A stretch of 63,308 bases of DNA from assembly GCA_028287185.1 (NCBI GenBank), contig JAQBQD010000009.1, forward strand, positions 1-63,308, read 5' to 3'. The stretch is from Gemmatimonadota bacterium (GTDB lineage Bacteria > Gemmatimonadota > Gemmatimonadetes > Longimicrobiales > Longimicrobiaceae). Under the pieces are notes generated by a model. The model did no database searches. It saw nothing but the letters and a program-made list of their open reading frames with translations, and was not told the origin of the DNA. This document shows positions 19,627 to 29,061 of this stretch, in pieces. The translations under genes and the position numbers were made by a program. Position 1 is the first letter of the stretch. Every line of letters begins with the position of its first letter.

Positions 19627-19891
19627 CGACGCCGAGCTGCTGGTCAACGGCCGGTCGATGGATTCCACCTCGCCGGGCCGGTCACTGCTCGCCGGCGAGG
19701 CGACCGAGGCGGCGGGCGGCGGGACGTCGCCGGTCGATCGGCCCGGCGAGACCCGGCCGGGCTGGGCTATGGATGGACGTGGATCGGCGGATTCCGGCCG
19801 TGGATGCGATCCCTCGGCCGCCGTCGATCGAGGTTCGCCCCCGGACGTGCTCGACGGAGCGGACGCCGCTTCGCTCGCCGGCGGACGGGCG

Positions 19892-21094
19892 TCAGGCGAA
19901 GCGTCCACGCGCCGCGATCTGCTCCAGGTACCCGTCCCAGGCGCGCCGCAGCTCGTGCAGCGAGTCGCCGCCGAACTTCTCCAGCACGGCGCCGGCGAGC
20001 ACGAGGGCGACCATCGCCTCGCCCACGACGGCGGCGGCGGGGACGGCGCAGACGTCGGAGCGCTCGCGGACGGCCTCGCCGGGCTCGCCCGTGCGCAGGT
20101 CCACCGTGCCGAGCGGGCGCATGAGGGTGCTGATGGGCTTCATCGCGGCGCGGACCACGAGCGGCTGGCCCGTGGTGATCCCGCCCTCCAGCCCGCCCGC
20201 GTGGTTCCCCGCGCGCGTGAAGCCCCCGCCCAAGGCCGCGTCCGGCGAGCGGAGGATGGCGTCGTGGACCTGCGAGCCCGGGCGCGCGGCGGCGCCGAAC
20301 CCCATCCCGATCTCCACGCCCTTGATGGCCTGGATGGACATCACCGCCCCGGCCAGGCGTCCGTCCAGCTTCCGGTCCCACGACACGTGCGACCCCAGGC
20401 CTGCCGGAACGCCCGTGGCGACGACCTCGAAGACGCCGCCCAGCGTGTCGCCCTCGCGCTTCGCCGCGTCGATGGCGTCGATCATCCGCGCCTCGGCGTC
20501 CCCGTCCAGGCAGCGCACCGGCGACGGATCGGACGCCTCGTTCAGCGCGGCGGGAAGCCCGGCGGGAACGGTGGATTCGATCCCCCCGATGGCCGTCACG
20601 TGGCTGCCGACCGCGATGCCCAGCTCCGCGAGCAGGGCCCGGGCGAGCGCACCGGCCGCCACGCGGGCGGCCGTCTCGCGGGCGCTGGCCCGCTCCAGCA
20701 CGTCGCGGGCGTCCTCGCGCTGGTACTTGAGGACCCCCACAAGGTCCGCGTGGCCGGGGCGCGGGAAGAAGACGCGGCGCATGGCCTCGGCGTCCCCCTG
20801 CTCCGGCACGGGCTCGGCGGACATGGCCGAGGTCCAGTTGGCCCAGTCGCGGTTGCGCACCTGCAGCGCGACGGGCGAGCCCAGCGTCTGGCCGTGGCGC
20901 ACGCCGGACAGGATCTCGGCGCGGTCGGACTCGATGCGCATGCGGCCGCCGCGGCCGTACCCGCCCTGGCGGCGGCGAAGCTCGTGGTCGATGCGGTCGG
21001 CGTGGATGGGCACCCCGGCCGGCATCCCTTCCACCACGGCAACCAGCGCCGGGCCGTGGGACTCCCCGGCGGTCGTGAAGCGGAAGGCGGTCAT
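19892..21094 (-). CDS. aroC: Chorismate synthase
   Basis: 400 residues. Converts EPSP to chorismate with reduced FMN; last common step of aromatic amino-acid synthesis. Family motifs: [17 protein letters not shown] at the N-terminus, [49 protein letters not shown], and the C-terminal [25 protein letters not shown] segment. All three chorismate-synthase signatures are intact. The ATG starts just after a terminator for the upstream lipoprotein gene. It is followed by a 265-base GATC-rich spacer and aroK, so the two shikimate-pathway genes are side by side. Confidence 0.97.
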   Translation of the reverse strand: MTAFRFTTAGESHGPALVAVVEGMPAGVPIHADRIDHELRRRQGGYGRGGRMRIESDRAEILSGVRHGQTLGSPVALQVRNRDWANWTSAMSAEPVPEQGDAEAMRRVFFPRPGHADLVGVLKYQREDARDVLERASARETAARVAAGALARALLAELGIAVGSHVTAIGGIESTVPAGLPAALNEASDPSPVRCLDGDAEARMIDAIDAAKREGDTLGGVFEVVATGVPAGLGSHVSWDRKLDGRLAGAVMSIQAIKGVEIGMGFGAAARPGSQVHDAILRSPDAALGGGFTRAGNHAGGLEGGITTGQPLVVRAAMKPISTLMRPLGTVDLRTGEPGEAVRERSDVCAVPAAAVVGEAMVALVLAGAVLEKFGGDSLHELRRAWDGYLEQIAARGRFA

Positions 21095-21109
21095 GGGCGT
21101 AAATAAACA

Positions 21110-21139
21110 GCGAGGGTCCGGCGTGCGCCAGACCCTCGC
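21110..21139 (-). terminator. Terminator after the pil-linked lipoprotein gene
   Basis: 9-bp arms (GCGAGGGTC at 21110-21118, complement at 21131-21139), 12-base loop. On the minus strand the stem is followed by CTGTTTATTT, the clearest T-rich tail in the window. Confidence 0.8.
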
Positions 21140-21165
21140 CCGTCCATCGGCCCCGCGCCCGGGGG

Positions 21166-24048
21166 CTACTGCATGTCGGACGCCCGCAGCGAGATGCGGA
21201 CGACGCCCGTCCTGGTGAGGGCGAAGAGGCGCAGCGCCACCGTGGCCGCCTCGGGGTCGCCCGGGGCCACCGGGATCGCGATCAGCGTCCCCGTCACCAC
21301 GTCGCGCGTGAACACGCGGCGCAGGCTGCGGAAGCTGTAGGTGTCGATCACGTCCACGTAGGGCGCCCCCGTGGTGGCGTCGATGCCCGACGCGAACCCG
21401 ATGCGCTTGCCGTCGCTGGCCGGGTAGGCGGTGTTCTCCGGGTGCAACGCGGCGCCGCCCGCCGGCGAGCCGCTCTGCACCACGCCCTGCAGGCGCAGCA
21501 CCGACTCGAAGAAGTACACCTGGCTGCCGCGCGCTACGCCCAGCGACCCGTCCTGGTTGAGCCCCAGCCCGATCACCCGCTCGGCCGCGTTGCCCACCAG
21601 GTCCGCCGTCTCGCGGTTGGAGCCCACCAGCCCGCTGCCCGTCACCTTGAAGAGCAGGATACGGCCCGGGTCGCGGACGCCCTCGCCGAAGGCGATGGTG
21701 GAGTGGTCGCGGCTGGTGGCCACGAAGGTGGTGTCGCTCAGGCCGATGGAGCCGGCCTCGACGCCCAGGTCCAGGCGCGTGTCCGTGAGCCCTGCCGCCC
21801 GCAGCCGGGTGAGCGAGTCGGACACCAGGCTCACGAAGTTCAGCACGCACGCCGGGTCGGTGCCCAGCGGCGACACGCGCCGCGGGCACACCTGGATCTT
21901 GCCGCCCGCGAAGGGCGTCACCGACAGCGCGTTCACGCCCACCGCCTTGGACTGCTTGAGGTCGGCGTAGCTGGTGAAGATCTCCGGGCCCCGGTTCAGC
22001 GCGTAGGTGGTGTCCTTTGCGGCGTCGTAGATGCGCACCGTGCCGTCGGAGCGCGTGGGCGTCGGCTTCGTGGAGTAGATGAGCTGGCCCGTGCTGACCT
22101 GGCCCAGGAACTGGGGCCGGTCGCTGTAGTCCAGCATCGTCACCGTCTTCACCGTGTCCGTCGGCACGTCGTAGGCGACGTCGAACAGGGTCGCGTCCGG
22201 CGTGCGGATGCGGCGCGTCTCCACGTACGGCGCCAGCGCGAGGCCCACCACCGAGATGTTGGTGCCGCCGCTGTTGGCCACGTACAGCGAGTCGCCCGTG
22301 CGCCCGATCGCCAGGCCCCAGGGCTGCGACCCCACGGAGATCGGCGTGCCGAACGCCTGCGCCGTCACCGGGAGCACCTCCACCCGGTTCTGGTTGAAGT
22401 TGGAGGCGAAGACCAGGCGCCCGTCGGACACCAGGTCCGCGAACAGGTCGCCCGTCCGCGCCGCCACGGTCAGGCCGCGCACCACCAGGAAGGTGCTCTG
22501 CGCGCCCGGACCACCCGTACCCACGGCGCCGCCCGCCCCCGCCACGCAGGGCAGCGACTGCACCGAGTTGGGCGTCACCGCCGCGCCGCAGTTGGCCGCG
22601 CCGTCCTTGGCGAAGGCCGTCACGTCGATCGTCACCGAGGCCGTGTCCAGGGTGGACAGCCCCAGCGAGGCGAGCGCGAACTTGAAGGTGCCCGTGGACG
22701 CCGCCACGCGCTGCGAAAGCGTCGCCACGGTGTCGTGCCCGGCCGCGTTGCGGTACGACACCTTCACCGTGGTGCCCACCGAGTCTACCCGCGTCTCGTC
22801 CGTGCCCGTCACCGTCACGCCGAACGAGTCCGTCACCTCGGCGCGGGGCTGCGTCGCCACCGAGAAGGACACCCGCGGCGGGGTGCGGTCCACGCTGGTG
22901 GCGCTGATGATGATGCCCACCGGGCGCGCCTGGCCCACGATGCGCGCGCCGGAGGTGGTGGTGGCGTCCAGCGTCGCCGCGCCGCTCGCGCTGGCCGGCA
23001 CCAGCAGCAGGATGGTGGTGTCCACCGTCGCCGCGGGAATGCGGAGCGTGAGCGTGGTGTCGGCCGTGAACGCGCCCGTGGCCCGCACTCGTACCGAGCT
23101 CACCAGGTCGAAGCGGTCCGCCGCCGTCAGGTGCACCGGGATGGAGGTGCCCGCCGCGAACGTCGCGCCCTGCAGCGGGCTCACCAGCGTCACCCGCGGC
23201 CCGCCGATGTTCACCGCCACCGTGTCGGCCGACACCTGGCCCGACGCGTTGGTGGCCGTCACCACCAGCAGCACCCCGTGCTCCGGGACGGAGTCGGCCG
23301 CCGACAGCAGGTAGCGGGTGAGGGTGGTGTCGCGCACCGCGTGGCCCACGCCCGTCAGGTCGATCGTCTTGGTGACGAAGCGCGACACCCGCGTCTGCGT
23401 GCCCAGGCTGGGGTCGCCGCGCAGGACGAAGCCCTCCACCCGCACGCCGGCGACGCCCAGCCCGTCCGTGACCCGGAACTGGGTGAAGAGCGAGTCGCCG
23501 ATCGCCACCGTCGCGCTGTCCGCCGGGAAGGTGATGCGCACCGTGGGCTTCTGGACGTTGCGGCCCTGGATGGAGATCAGCGTGGTGTCGGCGCTGGTGT
23601 TGCCGGCCGTGTCGCGGGCCGTCGCCACCACGTACACCTGCGTCTCGGGCACCGTGTCCGCCGTGGCGATCAGGTAGCGCGCGACCACGGTGTCCGTCAC
23701 CGTGCGGCCCGCCGCCGTCAGGTCCACCGTCTTGGTGGCGAAGCGGTCCACCCGCTGCGCCGTGCCCAGGTTCGGGTTGCCGCGGACGGAGAAGCCCGAG
23801 ATCTGGACCGAGGCGAGCGCCTTGTCGTCGTGCACCCGCACCTGGGTGAAGACGGAGTCTCCCACCAGGACGGCCGCGCTCGCGGTGGGGAACTGGACAT
23901 CCACCGTCGGCACCGTCTGGTCCTTGCCGGTGGTGCCGCCGGGACCCGTCGGGGTTCGGAAGGCGTTGCTCCCGTCGCACGCCGCCAGGGCGCCCGTTGC
24001 GAGCAGGGCCAGGGCGGCGGCGGGAAGCCGGAGGTGCGGGATGGTCAT
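21166..24048 (-). CDS. Large lipoprotein with Ig-like repeats and a beta-propeller-like half
   Basis: 960 residues; family not recognised. Lipobox LATGALAAC with Cys24, so anchored in a membrane. The N-terminal half holds tandem modules of about 110 residues: two clearly related ones begin [22 protein letters not shown] and [22 protein letters not shown] in outline, each with a [18 protein letters not shown] strand and a TKTVDLT/TKTIDLT strand. More Ig-like strands follow. The C-terminal half (about 480-960) has repeated [11 protein letters not shown], [13 protein letters not shown] and [15 protein letters not shown] blades suggesting a propeller. It starts 31 bases after pilQ on the same strand and ends in a terminator, so it is probably the last gene of the pil operon. 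Confidence 0.8.
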   Translation of the reverse strand: MTIPHLRLPAAALALLATGALAACDGSNAFRTPTGPGGTTGKDQTVPTVDVQFPTASAAVLVGDSVFTQVRVHDDKALASVQISGFSVRGNPNLGTAQRVDRFATKTVDLTAAGRTVTDTVVARYLIATADTVPETQVYVVATARDTAGNTSADTTLISIQGRNVQKPTVRITFPADSATVAIGDSLFTQFRVTDGLGVAGVRVEGFVLRGDPSLGTQTRVSRFVTKTIDLTGVGHAVRDTTLTRYLLSAADSVPEHGVLLVVTATNASGQVSADTVAVNIGGPRVTLVSPLQGATFAAGTSIPVHLTAADRFDLVSSVRVRATGAFTADTTLTLRIPAATVDTTILLLVPASASGAATLDATTTSGARIVGQARPVGIIISATSVDRTPPRVSFSVATQPRAEVTDSFGVTVTGTDETRVDSVGTTVKVSYRNAAGHDTVATLSQRVAASTGTFKFALASLGLSTLDTASVTIDVTAFAKDGAANCGAAVTPNSVQSLPCVAGAGGAVGTGGPGAQSTFLVVRGLTVAARTGDLFADLVSDGRLVFASNFNQNRVEVLPVTAQAFGTPISVGSQPWGLAIGRTGDSLYVANSGGTNISVVGLALAPYVETRRIRTPDATLFDVAYDVPTDTVKTVTMLDYSDRPQFLGQVSTGQLIYSTKPTPTRSDGTVRIYDAAKDTTYALNRGPEIFTSYADLKQSKAVGVNALSVTPFAGGKIQVCPRRVSPLGTDPACVLNFVSLVSDSLTRLRAAGLTDTRLDLGVEAGSIGLSDTTFVATSRDHSTIAFGEGVRDPGRILLFKVTGSGLVGSNRETADLVGNAAERVIGLGLNQDGSLGVARGSQVYFFESVLRLQGVVQSGSPAGGAALHPENTAYPASDGKRIGFASGIDATTGAPYVDVIDTYSFRSLRRVFTRDVVTGTLIAIPVAPGDPEAATVALRLFALTRTGVVRISLRASDMQ

Positions 24049-24079
24049 TCCGTGTCTCTGTTTCGCTGGGGTCGCCGGA

Positions 24080-25840
24080 TCAGGGGCGGTTCTCGACGAT
24101 GTGCGGCGTCACCATGATGAGCAGGTCGCGCTTCTGCTCGTTGTTGCTGGTGTGCCGGAACAGGGCGCCCAGGACCGGGATGTCCATCAGGAAGGGGATG
24201 CCGACCCGCGTGCCGGTGACCTCGGTGACCGTCAGGCCCCCCAGGACGGCCGTCTCGCCGTCCGCCACCATCACCCGCGTGTCGCCCGACTGGTTGCTGA
24301 AGCTGACGCCGATCTCACCCGGCGCGGGCTGCGCCGCCGAGCGCTCGGCGTGGATCTGCATGAGGATCTTGCGGTCCGACGTGACCTGCGGCGTCACGAT
24401 CAGCCGGATGCCCGTCTCCACCAGCTGCGAGGTGGAGCGCGCCGTGCTTCCCGTGCCCTGCGAGCCCACGTCCACCACGCGGATGGGGGTGCGCTCGCCC
24501 ACCCACACGTTCGCCTCGCGGTTGCTGAGCGTGGTCACCACGGGCGAGGCCTGCACGTCCGAGAGCTGCGCGCTCTGCAGCGCCTCCAGGAAGTTCACCA
24601 GGGTGTAGCGGCCCAGCACCAGCGAGCTGACGATCTGCAGCGACGGACCCTGCACGCGGCTGTTTGCGTTGCCCAGCGCCGCGATGGAGTTGCCGCCCAG
24701 CGACACGAAGTTCGCGTTCGTCTGCGTCCCGCTCGCGTCGGGGATGGAGGTCATGGAGTTGATCGAGCTTCCCCGCGAGTCCTTCAGGTCGTACGTGATG
24801 CCCAGCTCTTCCGCGTCCGTGCGGTTGATGAAGACGATCTTGGCCTGGATCGCCACCTGGGGCGTCTGGATGTCGAGCTGCGCGATGAGCTTGCGCACGT
24901 CCTCCACCACCGAGGGCACGTCCGTGACGATGAGCGTGTTGGTCGTCGCGTTGGTGGCGATGCTGCCGCGCTCCGTGAGGATGGGCTGGATGGTGGCCTG
25001 CAGCTCCGTCGCCGGCACGTAGTTGATGCGGAACGGCTGCGTGGACAGGGCCTCCTGCCGCTGGCGCGCGTTGACGTTGGCGAGGGCGTCCACGCGGATG
25101 ATGCCGCTGGGCTCCTCCACCGCCGCAAGCCCGAAGCTCTGCAGGATGGCCCGCAGCGCCTCGTCCCAGGGCTGGTTGCGGATCTCGACGAAGGGCACCA
25201 CGATGCCCGCCACCTCGGCGCCGGGCACGATGGAGCGGCCGCTGAACTCCGCGAAGCTGGCCAGCACGTCGCGCATGGCCGTGTTCTCGAAGGTCACCGT
25301 GATGCGGCGCGCCGGGCTGCGGCGCTGCTGCGACGGCTGCTGCGAGGCGCGGGGCGCGCCGGACTCGCCCAGCGGCGACGCGGGCTGCGGCCGCGCCGCG
25401 GTGCGCACCGGGGCCTGCGCGCCGCTGCTCCAGGGCTGGAACTGCCCCGAGCCCGCGGCGAAGCTCACCTTGATCCCGTCCGCCGTGCGGGCGACGGTGT
25501 ACTCCGCGCTGCGGTCCAGCACCATCACCACCCGCACCACGTCGGGCAGGTACTGGCTGGTGCGCACCGAGGCGATCCCGCCGCGGTTGATCCCCTCGAA
25601 GCGGCCGTTCCCCATCCCGGTGCGGGCGCCCGCGATGTCCAGCACCACCCGCGGAGGCCCGCCGAGGCGGAAGTCGCTCCACTTCACGTCGCCGCCCGAG
25701 ACGGCCACGGTCAGCTCGGTCCGTCCCTCGCGCGGCTCCAACCGCAGCGACGTCACGTCCGCGGACGGTGCCGCGGCGGGCGGGGCCGCGGCGAGCAGCG
25801 TCGGAAGGAGAAGGGCAAGCGTTAGCCGGCGCATCATCAT
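24080..25840 (-). CDS. pilQ: PilQ, type IV pilus secretin
   Basis: 586 residues. Outer-membrane secretin through which the pilus passes. Signal peptide about 1-23. An AMIN domain at about 28-115 (VTSLRLEPREGRTELTVAV) would bind peptidoglycan. A Pro/Gln-rich linker, a short STN-like domain (about 178-245: ITVTFENTAMRDVLASFAEFSG), one N1/KH-type domain (ATNTLIVTDVPSVVEDVRKLIAQLD) and the secretin beta-barrel (about 390-580: VQASPVVTTLSNREANVWVG, then TGIRLIVTPQV and LIMVTPHIV) follow. It begins 8 bases after the PilP-like gene stop. Shorter than proteobacterial PilQ because there is a single AMIN domain. Confidence 0.95.
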   Translation of the reverse strand: MMMRRLTLALLLPTLLAAAPPAAAPSADVTSLRLEPREGRTELTVAVSGGDVKWSDFRLGGPPRVVLDIAGARTGMGNGRFEGINRGGIASVRTSQYLPDVVRVVMVLDRSAEYTVARTADGIKVSFAAGSGQFQPWSSGAQAPVRTAARPQPASPLGESGAPRASQQPSQQRRSPARRITVTFENTAMRDVLASFAEFSGRSIVPGAEVAGIVVPFVEIRNQPWDEALRAILQSFGLAAVEEPSGIIRVDALANVNARQRQEALSTQPFRINYVPATELQATIQPILTERGSIATNATTNTLIVTDVPSVVEDVRKLIAQLDIQTPQVAIQAKIVFINRTDAEELGITYDLKDSRGSSINSMTSIPDASGTQTNANFVSLGGNSIAALGNANSRVQGPSLQIVSSLVLGRYTLVNFLEALQSAQLSDVQASPVVTTLSNREANVWVGERTPIRVVDVGSQGTGSTARSTSQLVETGIRLIVTPQVTSDRKILMQIHAERSAAQPAPGEIGVSFSNQSGDTRVMVADGETAVLGGLTVTEVTGTRVGIPFLMDIPVLGALFRHTSNNEQKRDLLIMVTPHIVENRP

Positions 25841-25848
25841 CGACTCCG

Positions 25849-26493
25849 TTACGGGTAGTTGGGCGGCCGCGTCTGCGGCGACACCGTGGTCACGGGGCCC
25901 TGGGGACGGGCCGCCGGGGCGGACGCGGCGGGAAGCTTCCGGCCGCCTCGGCCCAGCGGGCTGGAGGGATCGACCTGTCCGCGCGGGACGGGCGCGGCCT
26001 GCGCGGGCGCGGCGCCGGCGTCCCCGCCGGGGCCGGTGGGCGGTGCGGCGTCCGCCACGTCGCGGCGCAGGCCCATCGACTCCACCCGGCTCACCCCGAA
26101 CTCCTCCACCCGCACGTCCACGCGCCGCGGGTAGATGGCCACGATCGTCAGGTTGCCGATGCGCTGCCCGCTGTGCACCCGCAGGGCGCGCGACGTGTCG
26201 CCGCGGGTGAAGATGGCCACCGACAGGCGGGGGTTGGGATGGTAGACCACCGCCGTGAGGCGCAGGTCCTCGAGGCGCACCCCCATCTCCGCGCTGCTGG
26301 CGAGGGGACGGAAGGGATCCGGGCGGCTGGCGGCCTGGTAGCCGAACACCTCGCGCCGGTACACCAGCCCGGTGTCGCCGGGCACTGGCGCGGCGGGCGC
26401 AGGGCGCGGCGCGGACTGGGCGGCCAGCGGCGCGGCCGCCAGCATCAGCGCGGCAAGCACCGCACGCACGGAAAGGGTGCGCTCACGCCCCAT
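25849..26493 (-). CDS. PilP-like pilus assembly protein
   Basis: 214 residues. Signal sequence about 1-25 (ends LAAQ). The central region has the PilP-type start of a domain, YQAASRPDPFRPL, followed by beta-rich sequence (VRLEDLRLTAVVYHPNPRLSVAIF, HSGQRIGNLTIVAIYPRRVDV) resembling the PilP/GspC HR domain. The C-terminal 70 residues are Pro/Ala-rich and disordered. No lipobox Cys, unlike Pseudomonas PilP. Assigned mainly by position between pilO and pilQ plus the domain pattern. It overlaps pilO by 11 bases. Confidence 0.75.
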   Translation of the reverse strand: MGRERTLSVRAVLAALMLAAAPLAAQSAPRPAPAAPVPGDTGLVYRREVFGYQAASRPDPFRPLASSAEMGVRLEDLRLTAVVYHPNPRLSVAIFTRGDTSRALRVHSGQRIGNLTIVAIYPRRVDVRVEEFGVSRVESMGLRRDVADAAPPTGPGGDAGAAPAQAAPVPRGQVDPSSPLGRGGRKLPAASAPAARPQGPVTTVSPQTRPPNYP

Positions 26494-27091
26494 GCGACTG
26501 CCCTCCGGGGCCGGGGATCACATACGTCTCGATGGAGAAGCGCGCCTCCAGGTCCGGGGCAGCGCCCGCCCGCGGGGGGACGGGACCGGCCGGCGGGCGC
26601 GGGCTCATCACCACGTTCAGCGGGGTCACGATGCGCTGCAGCGACCCCACCCGGGTCAGGAACTCGCCGATCTCGTGGTACGAGCCCGTGACCGCCATGT
26701 CGTAGGTGCGCTTGGTGTAGTATTGCTCCTGCGTGGCCCCGGTGGGCTGGATCAGCGCGATCTGCACCCCCGTGCGCTGCGCCTGCGCCGAGATGGCGTC
26801 CAGCAGGTCGGGCAGCTCCTCGGTGGAGGGGATCAGGCCCTCCACCGCCTTGAGCTGGTCGCGGTACCCGGCCAGGCGGCGCTCCACGTCGCCGGTGCTG
26901 GAGCCGCTGGTGAGGCTGCGCGCCGTGTTGTTCTGGAGCTGCAGGTTGGCCAGCCGCGTCTCCATGGTCGCGACCTCCGCCGCCTTGGGCGTGTAGAGGT
27001 ACGAGTAGTAGACGTAGCCCAGGCCCAGCAGCATCGCCGCGCCCAGCAGCAGCTTCTTGCGGAGGTCGGGGTCGAGCGGAGGAAGCGCCAT
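26483..27091 (-). CDS. pilO: PilO, inner-membrane alignment protein
   Basis: 202 residues. One membrane segment (about 14-32: LLLGAAMLLGLGYVYYSYL), a coiled-coil (about 38-85), then a ferredoxin-like periplasmic domain with the PilO-typical GVQIALIQP and YHEIGEFLTRVGSLQRIVT segments. Forms heterodimers with PilN that link the pilus motor to the secretin. Starts 4 bases after the pilN stop. Clear by motif and order. Confidence 0.92.
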   Translation of the reverse strand: MALPPLDPDLRKKLLLGAAMLLGLGYVYYSYLYTPKAAEVATMETRLANLQLQNNTARSLTSGSSTGDVERRLAGYRDQLKAVEGLIPSTEELPDLLDAISAQAQRTGVQIALIQPTGATQEQYYTKRTYDMAVTGSYHEIGEFLTRVGSLQRIVTPLNVVMSPRPPAGPVPPRAGAAPDLEARFSIETYVIPGPGGQSHGA

Positions 27092-27095
27092 GGTT

Positions 27096-27845
27096 CTACC
27101 GGGCGACGAAGAGCGGGACGGTCTGGATGGCCGAGGGGTCCGGCACCTCGTACTTGGCCTCCAGCGTGAACTTCAGGAACACGTGGCCCTGCTCGGTGGT
27201 CTGCGAGCTGGTGACCAGCGACACGTCGCGAAGCATGGGCGACGACTCCAGGTTCTTCATGAAGCGCGTGAGCGCCTGCGTGGAGCCGGTGTTGCCCTCG
27301 ATGCTGAGCGTGGGCCCCACGGGCTCCGGCGGCGGGGGCGGCGGGGCCGCGGGGCCCGCCGGGGCCTTCTTGGAGGTGTCGCCCGCGGCCGGCGGGGGGG
27401 CGGCGGCGGGCCTGGGCGCCGGCTTCGCGGGGGCCTCCTCGGACGAGGCGATCTTGGTCAGCCACGTGTACGGCGGCAGCGCGTGGCTGACCTCGTCCAG
27501 GATGTGCGGCCAGACGAAGCGGCGCTGGTCCACGCTCTTGATGATGCCGATCTTCTCGCGGATGGTGTCCTGCCGCGCCTCCAGGTCGTGCACGAGCTGG
27601 ATGGTGCCCGCCAGGCGGGTGGAGTCGGCCACGCCCGCGTCGAGCTGGGCCTGCAGGGCGTCGCGCCGCGAGCCCAGGTCCCAGTACAGGTAGCCCGCCA
27701 CCAGCGCGCCCAGCACCGCGGCGGCGGCCAGGCCCGTCACGCGGGGGTCGCCGCCCATGGCGGGCAGCGACGGCAGCTTCAGCGACCGGGACGCGCCCGC
27801 GGGCCGCCGCGCCGCGCCGCCCGGGAGGAGATTGATCTGGATCAA
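27096..27845 (-). CDS. pilN: PilN, inner-membrane alignment protein
   Basis: 249 residues. The cytoplasmic N-terminus starts MIQINLLPGG, the conserved PilN peptide that docks in PilM. One membrane segment (about 39-57), a coiled-coil, then a periplasmic domain interrupted by a Pro/Ala-rich insert (about 140-175) not usual in short PilN proteins. The domain resumes with GPTLSIEGNTGSTQALTRFM. Starts 16 bases after pilM. Identification is secure; the Pro-rich insert is the odd feature. Confidence 0.93.
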   Translation of the reverse strand: MIQINLLPGGAARRPAGASRSLKLPSLPAMGGDPRVTGLAAAAVLGALVAGYLYWDLGSRRDALQAQLDAGVADSTRLAGTIQLVHDLEARQDTIREKIGIIKSVDQRRFVWPHILDEVSHALPPYTWLTKIASSEEAPAKPAPRPAAAPPPAAGDTSKKAPAGPAAPPPPPPEPVGPTLSIEGNTGSTQALTRFMKNLESSPMLRDVSLVTSSQTTEQGHVFLKFTLEAKYEVPDPSAIQTVPLFVAR

Positions 27846-27861
27846 GGAGTCAACCCGGGGC

Positions 27862-28911
27862 TCAGGCGGCGGTCCGGAGGGCCAGCCCGATCGAAAGCAT
27901 CAGCATCGGGGCAAGCTCGTCCACGGGGAAGAGGGTCGTCACGTCGGCGCGCACCTTCAGGCGCTGGAGGGGGCTGGCGAGCTCCGTGCGGGTGCGCAGG
28001 CGCCCCGCCACCACGTCCTGCAGGCCGGGGATGCGGGCGCCGCCGCCGCAAAGGTACACGCGGCCCAGCCCGGCGCCCCCCGCGTCGCTCATCGACAGGA
28101 ACGCCACGGCGCGCTCCACCCCGATGGCCAGCTCCTCGCACCCTTCCGAGATGAGCTGCTGGTACTCGGCCAGGCGGTCCGAGCGGCCCTGGAGCACCGT
28201 CTCGGCGTCGTCCGTGCTCAGGCCGTGCAGGCGCCGCAGGTCCTCGCGCAGGCGCCGCGAGCCGAAGGGCACGTCGCGGGTCAGGATGAGCGTCCCCTCC
28301 TGCAGCACGTTCACGGTGGAGATCTCGTGGCCCACGTTGACCAGGGCCACGATCCCCTTCATGGCGTCGGGGTAGTTGTACTCGAAGGCGTTGTGCAGCG
28401 CGAACGAGTCCACGTCCACCACGGCGGGGGCGATCCCGGCGTCGCGCAGCAGCGACACCTTCTGGTCCACCAGCTCGCGCTTGGCCGCCACCAGCAGGAC
28501 GTTCATCTGCAGGCCGTCGTCCAGCGGGTCCAGGATCTGGAAGTCGAGCTGCACGTTCTCCATGTCGAACGGCACGTACTGCTCGGCCTCCCAGCGGATC
28601 ACCTCGCGCGCGTCGGACTCCTTCATGCGGTCCATCTGGATCTTCTTGACCATCACGTCGCGCCCGCCCACCGAGGTGACCACGTTGCGGGGCTTGAGGT
28701 TGGCGCTTCCCAGCAGCGACTTGACGGTTTCGACCACGAGCTGGGGGTCCATGACCTCGCCCTCCACGATCGCGTCCGCAATGAGGGGAGTGTACGACAC
28801 ATGCACCAGCTCCGGCTCGGCGCCGGTATGCTCGATCACGGCGATCTTGATGTAGCCGCTGCCTATGTCGAGGCCGATGGTGCTCTTGCTTCGGCGGAGG
28901 ATGGAGACCAT
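27862..28911 (-). CDS. pilM: PilM, actin-like pilus assembly protein
   Basis: 349 residues. Cytoplasmic actin-like ATP-binding protein that recruits PilN to the base of the pilus. Phosphate-1 loop IGLDIGSGYIKIAVIE at about residues 12-27. Later motifs: VNVGHEISTVNVL and YLCGGGARIPGLQDVV (adenosine loop). The conserved AREVIRWEAEQYVPFDMENV segment is present. First of pilMNOPQ; a hairpin at 29011-29047 separates it from the minor pilin genes, so it may have its own promoter in 28912-29010. Confidence 0.95.
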   Translation of the reverse strand: MVSILRRSKSTIGLDIGSGYIKIAVIEHTGAEPELVHVSYTPLIADAIVEGEVMDPQLVVETVKSLLGSANLKPRNVVTSVGGRDVMVKKIQMDRMKESDAREVIRWEAEQYVPFDMENVQLDFQILDPLDDGLQMNVLLVAAKRELVDQKVSLLRDAGIAPAVVDVDSFALHNAFEYNYPDAMKGIVALVNVGHEISTVNVLQEGTLILTRDVPFGSRRLREDLRRLHGLSTDDAETVLQGRSDRLAEYQQLISEGCEELAIGVERAVAFLSMSDAGGAGLGRVYLCGGGARIPGLQDVVAGRLRTRTELASPLQRLKVRADVTTLFPVDELAPMLMLSIGLALRTAA

Positions 28912-29010
28912 GGGGACGGGGCGGCCTTCGGGAGGGTTGGGGCGGCGGCGAATGGCCGGGACGCCTCTGGCGCGGTTACGTACGGGAGGATACGGGACTT
29001 ACGATAGCCC

Positions 29011-29047
29011 GGCCCGGTGCAAGCGTCAAGGAGCTGTGCACCGGGCC
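29011..29047 (-). terminator. Terminator between pilX-like gene and pilM
   Basis: 11-bp perfect arms (GGCCCGGTGCA at 29011-29021, complement at 29037-29047), 15-base loop, 15 bases after the PilX-like stop. Could end or attenuate the minor-pilin transcript. Confidence 0.65.
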
Positions 29048-29061
29048 CGACATGGAAGGGC

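Noticed and set aside
19627..19908. N-terminal extension of shikimate kinase from GTG 19908
   Set aside because: Low-complexity Pro/Ser/Ala with AT-ending codons unlike neighbours; reads as spacer. Kept only as an alternative.
19892..23980. 1362-codon minus-strand ORF joining aroC to an upstream frame
   Set aside because: Only the aroC part (start 21094) is real; the rest is an out-of-frame reading of the repeat lipoprotein gene.
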